Shown here: positions 23,501 to 34,495 of the stretch, piece after piece
Layout: every line of letters begins with the position of its first letter
Position numbering within the stretch: position 1 is the first letter of the stretch
Assembly: GCA_014529385.2 (NCBI GenBank)
Contig: CM043944.1
Location: 77,440,884-77,504,883 of the forward strand
Direction of reading: 5' to 3'
Source: Adiantum capillus-veneris
Taxonomy: Eukaryota; Streptophyta; Polypodiopsida; Polypodiales; Pteridaceae
DNA: 64,000 bases
The notes under the pieces: model-generated
What the model was told of the DNA's origin: nothing
What the model saw: only the letters and a program-made list of their open reading frames with translations
Databases searched by the model: none
Program-made: the position numbers and the translations under genes

Positions 23501-25357
23501 AGAAGCTTTATAGGTATGTGTGCATACTATAGACGCTTCATAGAAAAGTTCTCACAAATTGCGGGACCATTACATGACCTAACAAAGAAAAATGTTAGGT
23601 ATACGTGGTCTGCTAAGGAGAACAATGCTTTCGAAAAGCTTAAAGAAAAGCTTATCTCTCAACCTGTGCTTACACTACCGGATCTCTCAAAACCATTTGA
23701 GGTCCAATGTGATGCTTGTGGTGATTGCCTTGGGGCTGTTCTGCTCCAAGAAGGGCACGCCATAGGCTATGAGAGTCAAAGGCTCGACCCTGTTGAGCAA
23801 GCTCTAGGCATATACGAAAAAGAACTCCTTGCAGTTCTACATGCCTTAGACTCATGGAAGCACTATTTATTGGGGACTCCTTTCATTCTGCGAACGGATC
23901 ACCAAAGTCTTAAGTACTTCATGACGCAGACCAAGCTTTCCGACAAACAAATGAGGTGGGCAAATTTCCTTTCGCAATTTCATTTTCATATTGCTCACAT
24001 TGCTGGCAAGCATAATCAAGTAGCCGATGCACTCTCAAGACGACCGAGAGTGAATGCGGTTTCCATAGCAACTCACAACGATCTATCTTCAATGATAGAT
24101 GAGTATGCTATTGATCCCGATTTTAGAGATGTGATTTCAGCCCTTGCATTACGGAAGAAAGAAGAACCATTTACTTTACAAGATGGTTATCTTCTCTATG
24201 GCAATAGACTATGCGTTACTAACTCACTACGTGAGAAAGTAATGTATGAATCTCATGCTCCCCCATATGCGGGGCATAGAGGGATTCAGTCTACCCTAAA
24301 GGGAATTGAAACATATTTCTATTGGCCTACCATGAAAGTGAACATACACGAGTATGTTTCCAAATGTGTGGTATGTCAAAAGACAAAATTTGATAGAGGG
24401 AAGCAACTTGGATTGCTTCAACCCTTGCCAATCCCTAATTCACCGTGGGAGAGCATATCCATGGATTTTATCTTTGGATTGCCTAAGTCTATCCATGGGA
24501 ATACGGGAATATGGACGATAGTAGACAGGTTCAGTAAACAAGCTCATTTTATACCTGTCAAAAAGACTATCAAAGCCCATCAAATGGCAACCCTCTTCAT
24601 TTCACAAATTTTCAAGTACCATGGCTTGCCAATGTCCATAGTGTCGGATAGAGATCCTAGAATGACCAGTAATTTCTGGAAGGGTCTCTTTGAGAATTTA
24701 GGAACAAGGCTAAACTTCTCTTCGGCCTATCATCCACAAACTGATGGCCAAAGTGAAATAGCTAACCTAACCATTCTTGATCTACTAAAAGCCTATGTAA
24801 CGGAAGTAGATCAAAGATCCCAATGGGAGAAGTACTTACCTTTAGTAGAGTATGCTTACAATAACACTGTACATACTTCTACAGGAAAAGCACCTTTCGA
24901 GGTAATTGAGGGAAGATCAAAAAGTCCCTTGCTACTTAAGGTACATGGGAAGATCTTCGCTGCAGATGAGTATAGCCGAGACCTACAAGAATCTTTCCAA
25001 AAGATTAAGGATGCTATCTCTATCTCACAGCAAAGGCAAAAGGCTGCTGCTGACAAGCACAGAAGAGCCCAAGCCTTTAAAGAAAACGATTGGGTCTTGT
25101 TAAAGTTTCCCAAGGCTCGATTAAGGCACACGACGGGCAAGAATCCTACGGGCCACCAAAAGTACTATGCTAAACTAGCAAAAAGGTATTATGGTCCCTT
25201 CCAGATTCTTAGGCCAATCAATGAGATGGCCTATCAACTTAAGTTGCCCAATCATTGGCTCATACACAATGCTTTTCATGTGAGCCTATTAAAGCCTTAC
25301 AAAGGAGAGCCACCTCAAGAACCAACTATTGAAGATCCACCGGAGATCGAGAGGTAA
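20594..25357 (+). CDS. chromovirus Gag-Pol polyprotein, intact frame
   Basis: A 1587-residue polyprotein starting at ATG 20594. Order by residue: gag N terminus (1-110); basic Ser/Arg-rich segment (about 110-240); gag core (KSISFLTYDGTFGATDK onward); zinc knuckle CFKCGEQGHAYRAC (about 482); protease FDPGSTHNF (about 546); reverse transcriptase with CVDYRALN (about 793) and catalytic FFDD (891-894); RNase H with QCDACGDCLGAVL, YEKELLAV and TDHQSL; integrase zinc finger ending CVVCQ (about 1262); integrase D-D-E at SMDFIFG (about 1290), SDRDPRM (about 1351) and TDGQSE (about 1383); GPF-type module (KRYYGPFQI). All catalytic residues expected of the family are present. It ends at GIU-free sequence PPEIER, with TAA immediately before the 3' LTR and no chromodomain. 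It is translated as one frame and processed by its own protease; the product would form cytoplasmic particles and integrate into nuclear DNA. Confidence 0.95.
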   Translation: MADNSKESEINVDNFDFAHEQATNDASMLVNYLVSRLQQAMGNPSLQSEVQRQLRAHGILQAHHHDERTPRKPPCETTKRGLSPIREEEENPYEGLKNLLLDDASPSQRRTQEPPPKERERSESPATSAEMAPRRRRAKRSPSPPKRRRPSHSSPRHNSKRDDKKQEKKKARKRTPSSPSSSSSSSYESYGEDDKDQDKKKARKRSPSSPPSSNSSSSEESDGATFEPSKRRGHRKSYAAWKRSSKLKKFKEGGKSISFLTYDGTFGATDKVLAFIQQFDAAFGDEGFTESSKLRHVAMHFQKSARQWWSSLRANGEAPRTWKALRASIMKQFLATDAKDKVLTEWRSLKLSPNESIHKYVDKFWDLQLKATVFKKLDFGEQKQQFCAGLTEEMAEYVNSQRPRTISAVIHHTMVASRINFQTGGKRNNKPPENKGSNEPKGKDNVQKSPKGNSNKAKEKGVYKGKNKVSPEELERYRKDNRCFKCGEQGHAYRACPQKNNRQDPPRASLVEIQEEEIHQTHHKGSPLCHAWGKVREHDDFILFDPGSTHNFISMELATKLGIQSYEMGDILPADSAFKGQEASVTPLIGKLRLHVQGYVDKEDFFISPLKHEDVILGAPWFDRLAAHVKFPERRISFKFREKDMYIDAKEMGNTIPIVHTPAFNKSIKSSISVYMIFVKDSQNEPNALAKENKSNQKELELSNFLKGFQDVFIDDIPCELPPKRGNDDHAIELLPGSSPPNKPPYRVSQAQQEEIMRQVHELIEKGMVRPSSSPFCSPVLLVQKKDGTYRMCVDYRALNRITIKNRFPVPRVEDLFDKLQGSTYFNRIDLKSGYHQIRIVDQDIVKTAFRTTFGLYEYIVMPFGLTNAPATFNRLMEKLFRPHRTFTGVFFDDIIIYSNSLEEHKQHLQVIFQVLRENKLYVNRKKSEFFLQEIQYLGHIISQDGIQMDPSKLEVIKGWPKPRNLHELRSFIGMCAYYRRFIEKFSQIAGPLHDLTKKNVRYTWSAKENNAFEKLKEKLISQPVLTLPDLSKPFEVQCDACGDCLGAVLLQEGHAIGYESQRLDPVEQALGIYEKELLAVLHALDSWKHYLLGTPFILRTDHQSLKYFMTQTKLSDKQMRWANFLSQFHFHIAHIAGKHNQVADALSRRPRVNAVSIATHNDLSSMIDEYAIDPDFRDVISALALRKKEEPFTLQDGYLLYGNRLCVTNSLREKVMYESHAPPYAGHRGIQSTLKGIETYFYWPTMKVNIHEYVSKCVVCQKTKFDRGKQLGLLQPLPIPNSPWESISMDFIFGLPKSIHGNTGIWTIVDRFSKQAHFIPVKKTIKAHQMATLFISQIFKYHGLPMSIVSDRDPRMTSNFWKGLFENLGTRLNFSSAYHPQTDGQSEIANLTILDLLKAYVTEVDQRSQWEKYLPLVEYAYNNTVHTSTGKAPFEVIEGRSKSPLLLKVHGKIFAADEYSRDLQESFQKIKDAISISQQRQKAAADKHRRAQAFKENDWVLLKFPKARLRHTTGKNPTGHQKYYAKLAKRYYGPFQILRPINEMAYQLKLPNHWLIHNAFHVSLLKPYKGEPPQEPTIEDPPEIER

Positions 25358-26949
25358 TGTCATAATAATCAATATCTAATTCTCCTAAATGATTTTCTCA
25401 TATTAAAGTGATCATTTAATGTGGGGAAGTGCCAAGGGAGAAAAAGCTAGAATATTGGTTAAGTTAGCAGACCGGCCACAGTAGGGATCCAAAGGAGGGA
25501 AATTAGGGATCCAAAGGGGGGGCCATCTGCAAAAGAACCATGTGAAACAATGGGCCAAAAAGACCCTAAGGTTCAGCCCATTAAGACTTCCAAAATGCTA
25601 AGGTTCCAAAATTCAAAGGTTGTGTCCAAAGGTCAACCCTAGGGAAAATTGGATGCTTAGTGTGTGCCCAAAAAGTCTTTCTACATCCCTACATGGGAGG
25701 GGGCGAGCCCCAAAGCTAGGGGATGAGAGAGAAAGCCACACACACACACACACAGGCTCCCTTTACACAAAGGGAATGAGGGACACATGTCAGCTCCCTA
25801 GGCCAGATGCCCACAAGGTGTGCCCAATTCCTATTGGAAGACCCTTGAAGTGGACCAATGAGAATTAAGCTAGAGTAAATCTAGTTTAATTAATTTAAAA
25901 ACATTTAATAAAAGAAACCAATGAGAATTAAGTCTCCTAGAAGACTATTGGGCAGTCTCCCAAGGGGTCCAATGAGCATTCAGGAGCCCCATGGCTTGCC
26001 TGATTCCTATTGGCCAAGAGGCAAAGGGGTCCAATGAGAGTTTAGTTTAATTATTTAATTACCTAAAGCTCTCACAAAAGGGGAAAGGGGGACACATGTC
26101 TAAAGGCTATCACTTATGCTGCTTAATTCCTATTGGCTTGACCTGGGGAGGTCCAATGAGGCAAAGGCCAGACTTATTTAGCAGCTAGGGCTCGCCCAAG
26201 AGAGAGGGGGGGATGATTTTTGCTTGGCATTGACACACACACTCTCACACTGGACCATGTGTGAAGGGAAAATACTCTATCTCCTCCCAAGCTTTAATGG
26301 AGAGCTCATCACCTACTCCAAGCTTGTGAGATAGAAGCCTACATCAACACTCTCTTGGCATGTGGATGCAAATCCAACCAAGAGCCAAGCTTCAATGCAT
26401 GCTCATCTTCTCTACCAAGCTAATTACTAAGCTAAGCTATGCTAATATGAGTGATTATGTGAGGAGATGTACTTCTTTCTCGTAAGATACTTCTTTTTCC
26501 TCTCAATCTACTCTCATACCCTGCTAGCTCTCACCATCTTCGAAGGTGTGTGAGGTCTTGGGTCTGAGAACGGGGATAATTCAAGTTGTGTTTGATTAAG
26601 TGTTTTGCTTGGTGTATGAAGCTTCCATCTTCATTGCACTAGCTAGTCTTGAAGGAACACAAAGAATTGTATTGTACAATGTCTCTCTTGATGGGAGAAA
26701 CCATAATACAAAGCCTTTTGGAGGGGGGACCGGCTCCATGCAAATCCGGTCCTCAACTGTTGTCAATAGCTTAATTGCTCTCTCTTTTGAAAGTATTGTC
26801 GATGCTATCTAACTAGGTGTTATGCTTTTTGTTGCTCTCTCCACCCAAGCACTCTTGTAATTCTCATTAGGAATCTATTCTAATGAAATGCCCACTATAT
26901 TCATGCTAATTTCCGCTACACATAAGATTTTAGGCCATTAAATGTTACA
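25358..26949 (+). repeat. 3' LTR of the young chromovirus
   Basis: Nearly identical to 18586-20176, including the (CA)n tract length. Differences seen by eye are a T/C and an A/G substitution, one inserted T, a C/A change near 26212 and a T/G change near 26252. The preceding purine stretch (GAGATCGAGAGGTAA) is short for a polypurine tract. Confidence 0.95.
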
Positions 26950-26954
26950 TGTCA

Positions 26955-28835
26955 TGTACTAGAGACAGTGATGTAAGCTCACATGACATTTATGACTCTT
27001 TTTTTGCCTCTATTCAGTGGTGGAAGTTCGAATGTAAATTCCAATGAGGAAAATGTACAACCTATGGGGGTTTTTGAAAATGTTAGAGATTAGCCTATTA
27101 CTAATGTAGATGTACATGATCTAGTTGATGAGGAAAGGGCTGAAAATGAGCAAGCTAGAGGTATGCCAAAATGGCTGGTGCATACATTGCATGATAGTAA
27201 ATTGGATGCACCTTTATCTAGTCGTACTTGTTCAGGCTCTCACCATGCATCTTATGCATCAGATTGTTATGCTTTGCCTATGTCTAGATTACATGATGTT
27301 GAGGAACCAACCTCTTTCTTTTGATGAAGCACAGAATTCAAAAAATTAGATGGCTGCCATGCAATCACAATATGATGCACTTATAGAAAATGACACATGG
27401 ACTTTATGTGATTTGCCTCTTGGAAAAAAGGCCATTGGTACGAAATGGGTTTACAAGTTGAAATGCAAGCCTAATGATGAGATCAATCCCCATAAGGCTT
27501 GACTTGTTGCAAACAGTTATGCACGTAAAAAAGGCATAGATTATGAAGAGACTTTTGCTCCCACTTTTCTTATGACTACTGTGCATTTTCTATGTGCATT
27601 GGTAGCTCATTTTGGTTGGGATGTACATCTATCAGACATTGTTACTGCTTCCTTGGATGGTGACATTTTTTAGGAAGTTTATGTAATGCAGCCTCACGGA
27701 TTTGTCAAGAAAGGACAAGAGGCAAAGTGTGCAAATGTAAGAAGGCTTTGTATGGATTGAAGCAATCTCCTCGTGCTTGGTATGAGAAAGCTGACACTCA
27801 TTTGGTCAAACGAGGCTTTCATAGTAGTCCAACAGAAAGCACATTGTATGTAAAGCATGAGGGTGATGTACTTCTCATTGTTGTTCTTAATGTGGATGAT
27901 TTGCTGATCACTGGTCCCAATGATGCACACATTGCTGAATTTAAGGTTGATTTGAATGCTACTTTCAAGATGAAAGATTTGGGGCTGTTGCATCATTACT
28001 TGGGTATACAGTTTAAGAAGTGTAATGGTGGTATTGCCTTGCATCAAAACAGTTACATAGAGACATTACTATGTAAGTTTGGACTTGAGGATTGCAAACC
28101 TATTGCCACTCCCATGGAAACAAGTTTGAAGTTGAGTCTACATGATGCTGGTGATCCTGCTGATGTCACTCTTTACCAAATTGCTATTGGCTGCCTCATT
28201 TATGTATGCAAACGAGGTTGAATATTCAGTTTGCAGTCTCACAGGTCAGCAGATTTATGCATAGCCCAGGGTCTAAGCATTGGTAGACTATGAAGAGGAT
28301 TTTCCGCTACCTTAGTGGCAATTTACATCTTGGCTTGTTTTATCCCAAGGGGGGATCATTGTTGCCAGATTTACATGCTTTTTCGGACTCAGATTGGGCT
28401 GGTTATTTTGGCAGGCGAGTGTCCACAAGTGGTTTTTGTTTCATTCTTGGCAATTCATGTATATCATGGTTGAGCAAGACTCAACCTACTGTGGCCACTT
28501 CTAATTGTGAGTCTGAGTACAGGGCAGTCTTCACAGCTACGGTTGAGTGTGTATGGCTCAGACGCCTTATGGCTGATTTGGGTCTTGGACAGGACACTGC
28601 CAACACTATCTACATTGGTAGTCAGAGCGCATTGGCAGCTGCGAGGAACCCAATTTTTCATGCTCGCACAAAGCACATGAGGTGCATTACCACTATGTCA
28701 GGGAGAGGCTCTCAGCAGGAAAGATCATCTTGGATTATGTGCCAACACAGGAAAACCTTGCAGATCTTTTCACAAAGGCATTGTCTTGAGAGAAGCTTGA
28801 AGCTTTCCACAAAGCTTTGGGCTTGCTCCCCTTAG
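26955..28835 (+). pseudogene. copia reverse transcriptase and RNase H, degenerate
   Basis: This continues the old copia element after the nested chromovirus. Reverse transcriptase (RVT_2 type) begins near 27360 (ENDTWTLCDLPLGKKAIG, TKWVYKLKC) and continues with KALYGLKQSPRAWYEKAD. The active-site block reads VLNVDDLLITG at about 27883-27915, so the usual Tyr before VDD is Asn. RNase H follows (FSDSDWAGYFGRRVSTSGF, ISWLSKTQPTVATSNCESEY), and then, frame-shifted, the C-terminal region up to 28835. Stops (for example TGA at 27500 and TAG at 27671) and frameshifts make it non-functional. Confidence 0.87.
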
Positions 28836-28909
28836 TGGACTGATCATGTCCTCAGGGCATGGCACTTCCATTTACTCGTGTGCCAGCTCTCGTTCACCAC
28901 ATCACTCTA

Positions 28910-28916
28910 GGGGGGA
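28910..28916 (+). other. polypurine tract of the old copia element
   Basis: GGGGGGA, followed by TT and then the TG of the 3' LTR, is the expected plus-strand primer. Confidence 0.75.
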
Positions 28917-28918
28917 TT

Positions 28919-29145
28919 TGTTACCATATACATGTGCTAGTGATGTGTGTGAACACACTAGGACCGCCGAGGCATTTTTCCCCTCCTTAGGAGGTTTTCC
29001 CCCCCGTGCATTATATATACATCCATCACTCTAGGGCTATCTATCTTTCCATTGCACACTAAGTAATACACTCTCTATTGTGTGCCTTGACCTTCCTTCG
29101 TCTTCTCCAAGCTGTGTGTGTTTTCCTGCAACCCTAATTCCAACA
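28919..29145 (+). repeat. 3' LTR of the old copia element
   Basis: Starts TGTTACCATATACATG and ends CCTAATTCCAACA. It differs from 15608-15833 at about 18 sites by eye, including small indels. Confidence 0.93.
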
Positions 29146-29870
29146 ATGGTTGTAGTCACTTATTTGAACTTACTCACCTTCGTCCTCTCTTAACTTAACA
29201 GGCCCTTGTGTCTCTTCACCTTGTTAAAGATAAAAAGAGGGATGTAAACAAATGTCAACTCCCTCTCACAAGGACCTACAAAAGATAGTAAAAAAGAAAG
29301 TTTGTCATCATTAGCTTGCCATGTAGCACTAACCCATAAACTTTATCCAATGTGGACAATGATCCACAGGTGCACCCAAAATCCAACCCTTTACTAAAGG
29401 CTACCTATGTAGTCCAAAAAGACATGATTTCTTTTAGTCTTCAATATGCTTATTTCCAAAAGTAAAAGTTCTTCCTTTCCTTGGTCCCACGCAGTGCCTC
29501 CACCCTCACCCTTGCCCTTGTTAGACGCACCTCTCCCTTGTTCTCGACACATTTTGCTCACCCATTGACACAAGCCTCGTTTTGAGCCCAGCTTCTTTGC
29601 CATCTGTCCCTCTCTCTATGCTTTGCCACTCTGCCTTGCCTTCATCCTCGCACAAGGGCATCCCATCTGGAGGTCCCTCTTGTATTGGCTGTAATCAAAC
29701 CAAAGAAAACACAATATGTCACTCTCTCCACCCTTGCAACCAGACATGGCCTTCTCCCTTGGTCTCCCGAGTCCTTTTAGTCATTAGGTCCAACACCCTC
29801 TACTCTCAAATTCGAGTTTTTGTGCTTGCAGACTAACACGAGAGAGAGGGAGTTCTTGCGCTCGTAGACC

Positions 29871-29875
<5 letters not shown>

Positions 29876-29932
<57 letters not shown>

Positions 29933-30025
29933 ATGCGTCACTCGCTCCTCCTACGCTGGGCAAAAACGAACGAAGAGGGAGAGAGAGAGCCTGTGCAGCT
30001 ACACACACACACACACACACACACA

Positions 30026-30087
<62 letters not shown>
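29876..30087. repeat. (GA)n, (AC)n and (AG)n microsatellite cluster
   Basis: (GA)n 29876-29928, (AC)n 30001-30027 and (AG)n 30029-30087, separated by about 70 bases. Confidence 0.95.
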
Positions 30088-30090
<3 letters not shown>

Positions 30091-30591
30091 CATGCCTTTC
30101 ATCAACTCTCATGAACCCAACCATAATCTCAAATTGTTATATATTATAAAATTTGCATGTCTTTCATCAGCTCTCATGAACCCAAACATAATCTTGAATT
30201 GTTATATATTCAAAAAGGCTCCACTTAAATAATAAGGTGAAAGGTGCATATTACATATTATTATTTGAAAACAAAATAAAATGAAAAAGAAATAAAATGT
30301 AAAACACATTACAAACTACAACAAAAGAATATATTAATGCTCTCATTAAAAAAGATAGATTTAATAAGCGTAGAGAATAATAAATCAAATCAATAATTTA
30401 ATAGATTGAATCTTTGTGAAGTCTTTAAATAAAAGGACTCTTTACAAAAAGGGGGTATCGCTGAAGAAAAATGAAAAAATGGTGGTATTAATTTGATATG
30501 GAAAAAGGAAGGGTCTACAAGGGGACTCAGGGAAGGAAAAGGAAAGACAAGGAGGTAGGTAGGCCACATGGAAATGGGGCATTATTTCCCT

Positions 30592-30598
<7 letters not shown>

Positions 30599-30639
<41 letters not shown>

Positions 30640-30728
30640 CTTGCAAAACAACTGGCTCCTCTATGCACCCCGCGCTTTGTAGCCCCACCACAAAACTTTT
30701 GACGTGAAGAAGGGCGATTAGAATGCAG

Positions 30729-30782
<54 letters not shown>

Positions 30783-30851
30783 GTCTGTAGTAGACAATGA
30801 AGCAAGGGAGAAAAAGAGACCTGCAACACACGTCGTATGTGTGTGTGTGTG

Positions 30852-30885
<34 letters not shown>
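30599..30885. repeat. (TC)n, (GA)n and (GT)n microsatellite cluster
   Basis: (TC)n 30599-30636, (GA)n 30734-30778, (GT)n about 30838-30851 and (GA)n about 30855-30885. Opposed TC and GA tracts could pair as a hairpin. Confidence 0.93.
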
Positions 30886-30889
<4 letters not shown>

Positions 30890-32024
30890 GTCTACAACAG
30901 ACGTCGTGAGAGAGAGACAGAGAGAGAAGGAAGGAGGAAGGCAAATGAGAATATTCTCTCTTAATGCATTTTTCTATTGTGCGAGCAAGTATGTAGAGCT
31001 AAGTATAGTATGTGTGAGAATATATCCGTATTATATTGAAAAAAATAAATAAATCAATACTTCACATTATGATCAAACTCCTATGAATACTCTTTAATCC
31101 TTTGTTCTTTCAAGTATTTTTCAGCATGCCAAAAAATAATGAAAGCAACCTTTGGAAATAGCATTGGAAAGGAAATGCTTTCTTTCTCTTCAATTTTTAA
31201 AAGAACACATATCAAACAAACAAATTTGAACGGCCTTTACCCATATGGATACTAAGGCCTTTAGAGGCAAACAAAAAAAAAAGAATAAAGATTAAAAATC
31301 TTGAACAATCCCGCAGAAATAGAAGGACATTTTGGGAAATGGATCCTCCCCTACTCACTCACAAATAGGATGCATGCTTTCCTATTCAAAATAAAACACT
31401 CACCTTTACTTTTACATCCCTTTAAACAAAAGAATCTCCCTAGATTCTAGCAAAACTAATGAATGCAAAATTGGCATGACCTTCTCCCCAATAGCCTGTT
31501 GTTACAAGTCAACAAAGAAGTCGTTCAATGTGGAGCCACCCAATGGAAAGAGAGAATTTTTCACTGGTAAACTTTTGAGTTTATCATTTTCAGTTTACAT
31601 TGAGGCATACTTAGGTTGGGCTCACAAGAAGGCATTGTCAAACAAGGAAGAAACACGATTTTTGAACCATTCAATTAGGGAGAATCCATGGAGATGGCAT
31701 CTGACTTGGGTTATGATTAGCAAAAAACAAATTTGTGCTTACTTTGTCAAAATATATAGAAAAGGAGGATCACAAAGTAAATACAAATTTATTTTTTTGC
31801 TATTTGATTAATGAAGTGAGTGCTTTCGTTTCTCTCTTTGATTATCTTAAAGAATGTTCTCCAATGAATAGGAAAACCCTTTCACTGCGACCCAAAATTA
31901 AGAGAATCACTTGAAACAAGTGACAATTACAAGGAATGCAAGGTAAAACAACAAGAAATTGCAAATACAAATAATAATTGAAAGAAGTTTTACTTCTCAC
32001 ATTTGCATTAGTGTCTTTGGTACA

Positions 32025-32042
32025 TCTATACTATTATAAAAG
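32025..32042 (+). other. possible Helitron-like 5' terminus
   Basis: TCTATACTATTATAAAAG preceded by A fits the TC start and the TATA-rich wording often seen at plant Helitron 5' ends. I found no convincing CTRR end with a hairpin downstream, so this is only a lead. Confidence 0.2.
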
Positions 32043-32246
32043 GGCGAGGGATTCTGGCCCCCTCCCCTGGTACATGGCACTTTCTGCTTCATTCGACCAA
32101 CTCCGACCGTATTGTGCCTTGTGAGAGAGAGAGAGGGAGAGAGGGAGAGAGGACCCCCACTAAGGAGCCACGTGTGAGCAGCAACTCAGCTGGCACACTA
32201 GACGACAAGTGTGTCCCTGTGACACGGACAGATAGAGGATGCATAA

Positions 32247-32259
32247 ACACACACACACA

Positions 32260-32302
<43 letters not shown>
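32247..32302. repeat. (CA)n microsatellite with one interruption
   Basis: About 28 CA units, broken once by an extra C near 32268. Confidence 0.95.
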
Positions 32303-32306
<4 letters not shown>

Positions 32307-33954
32307 GTTTAATCTATTTACAATATACATAACACATGAGACAAATTTCAAAGACCTATGTCTATAGTCTATAGTACAAAATCGTGTATTCCTTTCGACT
32401 GAATATCCAAAACAAAAACATCATAGTATCAGGCCATATTAGGGAAAGAAGGTCCCGATTTAGAGTTACAGTATCAGTGTACAACATTACATCCCCTCAA
32501 ATAGTAGCCAAGGAAAGGACCCTTACCTGCATCCAAAGTAAGAAAACAACTATTCATTAGTTTTCATACCACATAACAGGTAACTGGGGTGACCTAATTG
32601 TCATCCATGTCACCCTGGTACTATCTATAGAAGAAGATCAAGCTGTACAAATTGAAGTGATGTGCAACAGTTTTCTTGATTTAAAGAAACAAATATACTT
32701 TAGGGTGTTAGGTCTAAATTTTTAACCATATATTTTAATGCCAAGTTAAAATTTTTAACTTCAATATGAAATAAGGTTCTAAAAAACCTTTACTCCTTAT
32801 ATTCCTTCCTACATAATGGCTCATAAACTTTTAAAAGTACTTTTTGAAAGTAAGTTTATGCAATTTTTCAAAGTCGAAAATATCCTTAGAGCAACAAGAA
32901 AACAATCCTTTCAAATTTTAGCAGATACCAATCCTGCACAATGATATCCTTTAGTATGAATTCCAAGCCAAGTTTACCCGTGCTACTGTATCCCACCAGG
33001 AGGAAAATGATTGCACAATAGGCGGGTCAAAACAGCCCGGCAAAAAACAAGGTTTACTCCCCACAAATTCAGGATGATTATCATATCTATATACCAGGTG
33101 TAGCATTCCCCTCAAGTGAAGCCGCAACACATGATGTTAGTTGCCGGTATTTGATCCATAATAAGACTACCTTCGACAACATCTCACAGTTTCTAATAGT
33201 ACTCCGCCCATTCTCTAGGGCCATCTAAATCCGGTCGGCAAATGGTATCACTAACTGGCACACAGTTTCACCAACCATCAAAGAGCTGCCAGCATACTTA
33301 CCTCCAAAAGACCGAGAAGGCCAGTACCAAAAGAGCCTTGTTGAGAGTTTCAAACAACATTAGTAAGTAAGTCGAATAGTAGATCAAGCCAAAACCTCAA
33401 ACAGAGCAACAATATAAGAAACCATTGCCAATAATCACACCCAATTGGTTATTCAAAATCTAGTTGTCTTAGTAGCCCCAAAACATTTATTTTCCTACCA
33501 ACCTGTTTAACCAGTAGAAACCATAGTATGTGAACCATCCAAGGTTACCTGTACACATCATCAGAGACAATTACCTAATCTCTTCAAAAGGCAACACAAC
33601 ACAACAGCCAGTAGGATAAGCCCATATATAATGGCAATAGGTTAGTTGGAAAGATGCCCCAACTCCACCAATCCTTGCACATCGGTGTTTACAGAAGAGA
33701 GCCCAAAGAGCAGTATTATGAGAAAAAATATATCTCCTAAATCCATATCAGTTTTTGTTAAGCATGGAGCCCGATTTACCCTTGTAATTTTCAGTGGTAA
33801 AAGCGCACATTTGTAAGGCCCCCATTATGAGGAGAAGCCATCGTGCGTGAAGGAAAATCACTCACCAGAAACCAAAATTTTCACAGACAAGAATCAGGGG
33901 CAACTTTAAAGGCCTCGGGGGCGGAGGCCCCTGAGACTTTTTTTTTCGCCGGAA

Positions 33955-34135
33955 TATTATGGCCGGACGGCGACCGGAAAGTGGTCGGAAAACAACCGGT
34001 CGGTTGGCCGGTGGCCGGTAGTCAATGGCCGATGGCCGGTGGTCGGAAGTCAATGGCCGGTGGCCGGTGGTCGGAAGTCAATGGCCGGTGGCCGGTGGCC
34101 GAATTCAATGGCCGGTGGCCGAATTCAAAAGCGGA
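33955..34135 (+). repeat. GC-rich minisatellite in the LTR
   Basis: Units near 27 bases built from GTCAATGGCCGGTGGCCGG and TGGTCGGAA repeat about four times and are followed by two GAATTCAATGGCCGG-type units. The same block is in the 3' LTR (about 38805-38985), and a shorter version is in the solo LTR (about 4640-4765). It lies upstream of the TATA box, in a position where enhancer repeats of other LTRs sit. Confidence 0.85.
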
Positions 34136-34251
34136 CTTGTCTTCTCAAGGGCGGCCACACATGGGCGGATTGGAGGGTCCGATTTGGACTTATTCCCACA
34201 AGGGCGGCTACACATGGATGTCTCTCATAAGAGAGGGCAGCCCTTTTGGCC

Positions 34252-34259
34252 TATAAAAG
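34252..34259 (+). promoter_or_regulatory. TATA box of the Tork-like 5' LTR
   Basis: TATAAAAG within GGCCTATAAAAGGAGGCC. The solo LTR has the same box at 4887-4894; the 3' LTR has TATGAAAG instead. Confidence 0.75.
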
Positions 34260-34458
34260 GAGGCCATTTCTACACACATTTCATAGTGTGAAGTTGATGC
34301 AACAAGGTAAGTGTGAGGTGGTGAGAGTGAAGCAAGGCGGGAGCTCCATTAAGGGTATAATCCCTTTGTAAATTACTTCTTGTTTTGAAATACTAAAGCC
34401 ATTGAGTGGCTGCTTTCCCGTGGACGTAGCCCACATTGGGTGAACCACGTATATCGTG

Positions 34459-34495
<37 letters not shown>

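Larger units (their letters stand above)
18586..26949 (+). mobile_element. young, nearly intact Ty3/gypsy chromovirus
   Basis: LTRs of 1591 and 1592 bases (18586-20176 and 25358-26949) differ at about five positions by eye. They flank one uninterrupted 1587-codon gag-pol frame. The five-base target duplication TGTCA is perfect (18581-18585 and 26950-26954), and removing the element restores continuous copia sequence. A primer site follows the 5' LTR. The chromodomain and 3' untranslated region present in copy A are missing, and the 3' LTR starts right after the stop codon. Confidence 0.95.
15608..29145 (+). mobile_element. old Ty1/copia element, split by a chromovirus
   Basis: It has LTRs of 226 and 227 bases, an initiator-Met primer site, and degenerate gag-protease-integrase (16196-18580) and reverse transcriptase-RNase H (26955-28835). 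Target duplications are ATGAT (15603-15607) and ATGGT (29146-29150), one mismatch. The chromovirus at 18586-26949 lies between integrase and reverse transcriptase. The LTRs differ at about 18 positions by eye, so this is the oldest dated insertion in the window. Confidence 0.92.
29151..33750. other. microsatellite-rich stretch without a supported gene
   Basis: It holds several GA/TC/CA tracts (listed separately) and AT-rich sequence. The longest ordinary reading frame, 111 codons at 31476-31811, has no recognisable domain and no neighbour supporting it. Confidence 0.55.

Noticed and set aside
31476-31811. 111-codon plus-strand frame
   Set aside because: No recognisable domain, ordinary length for chance in this composition, and no supporting neighbour.
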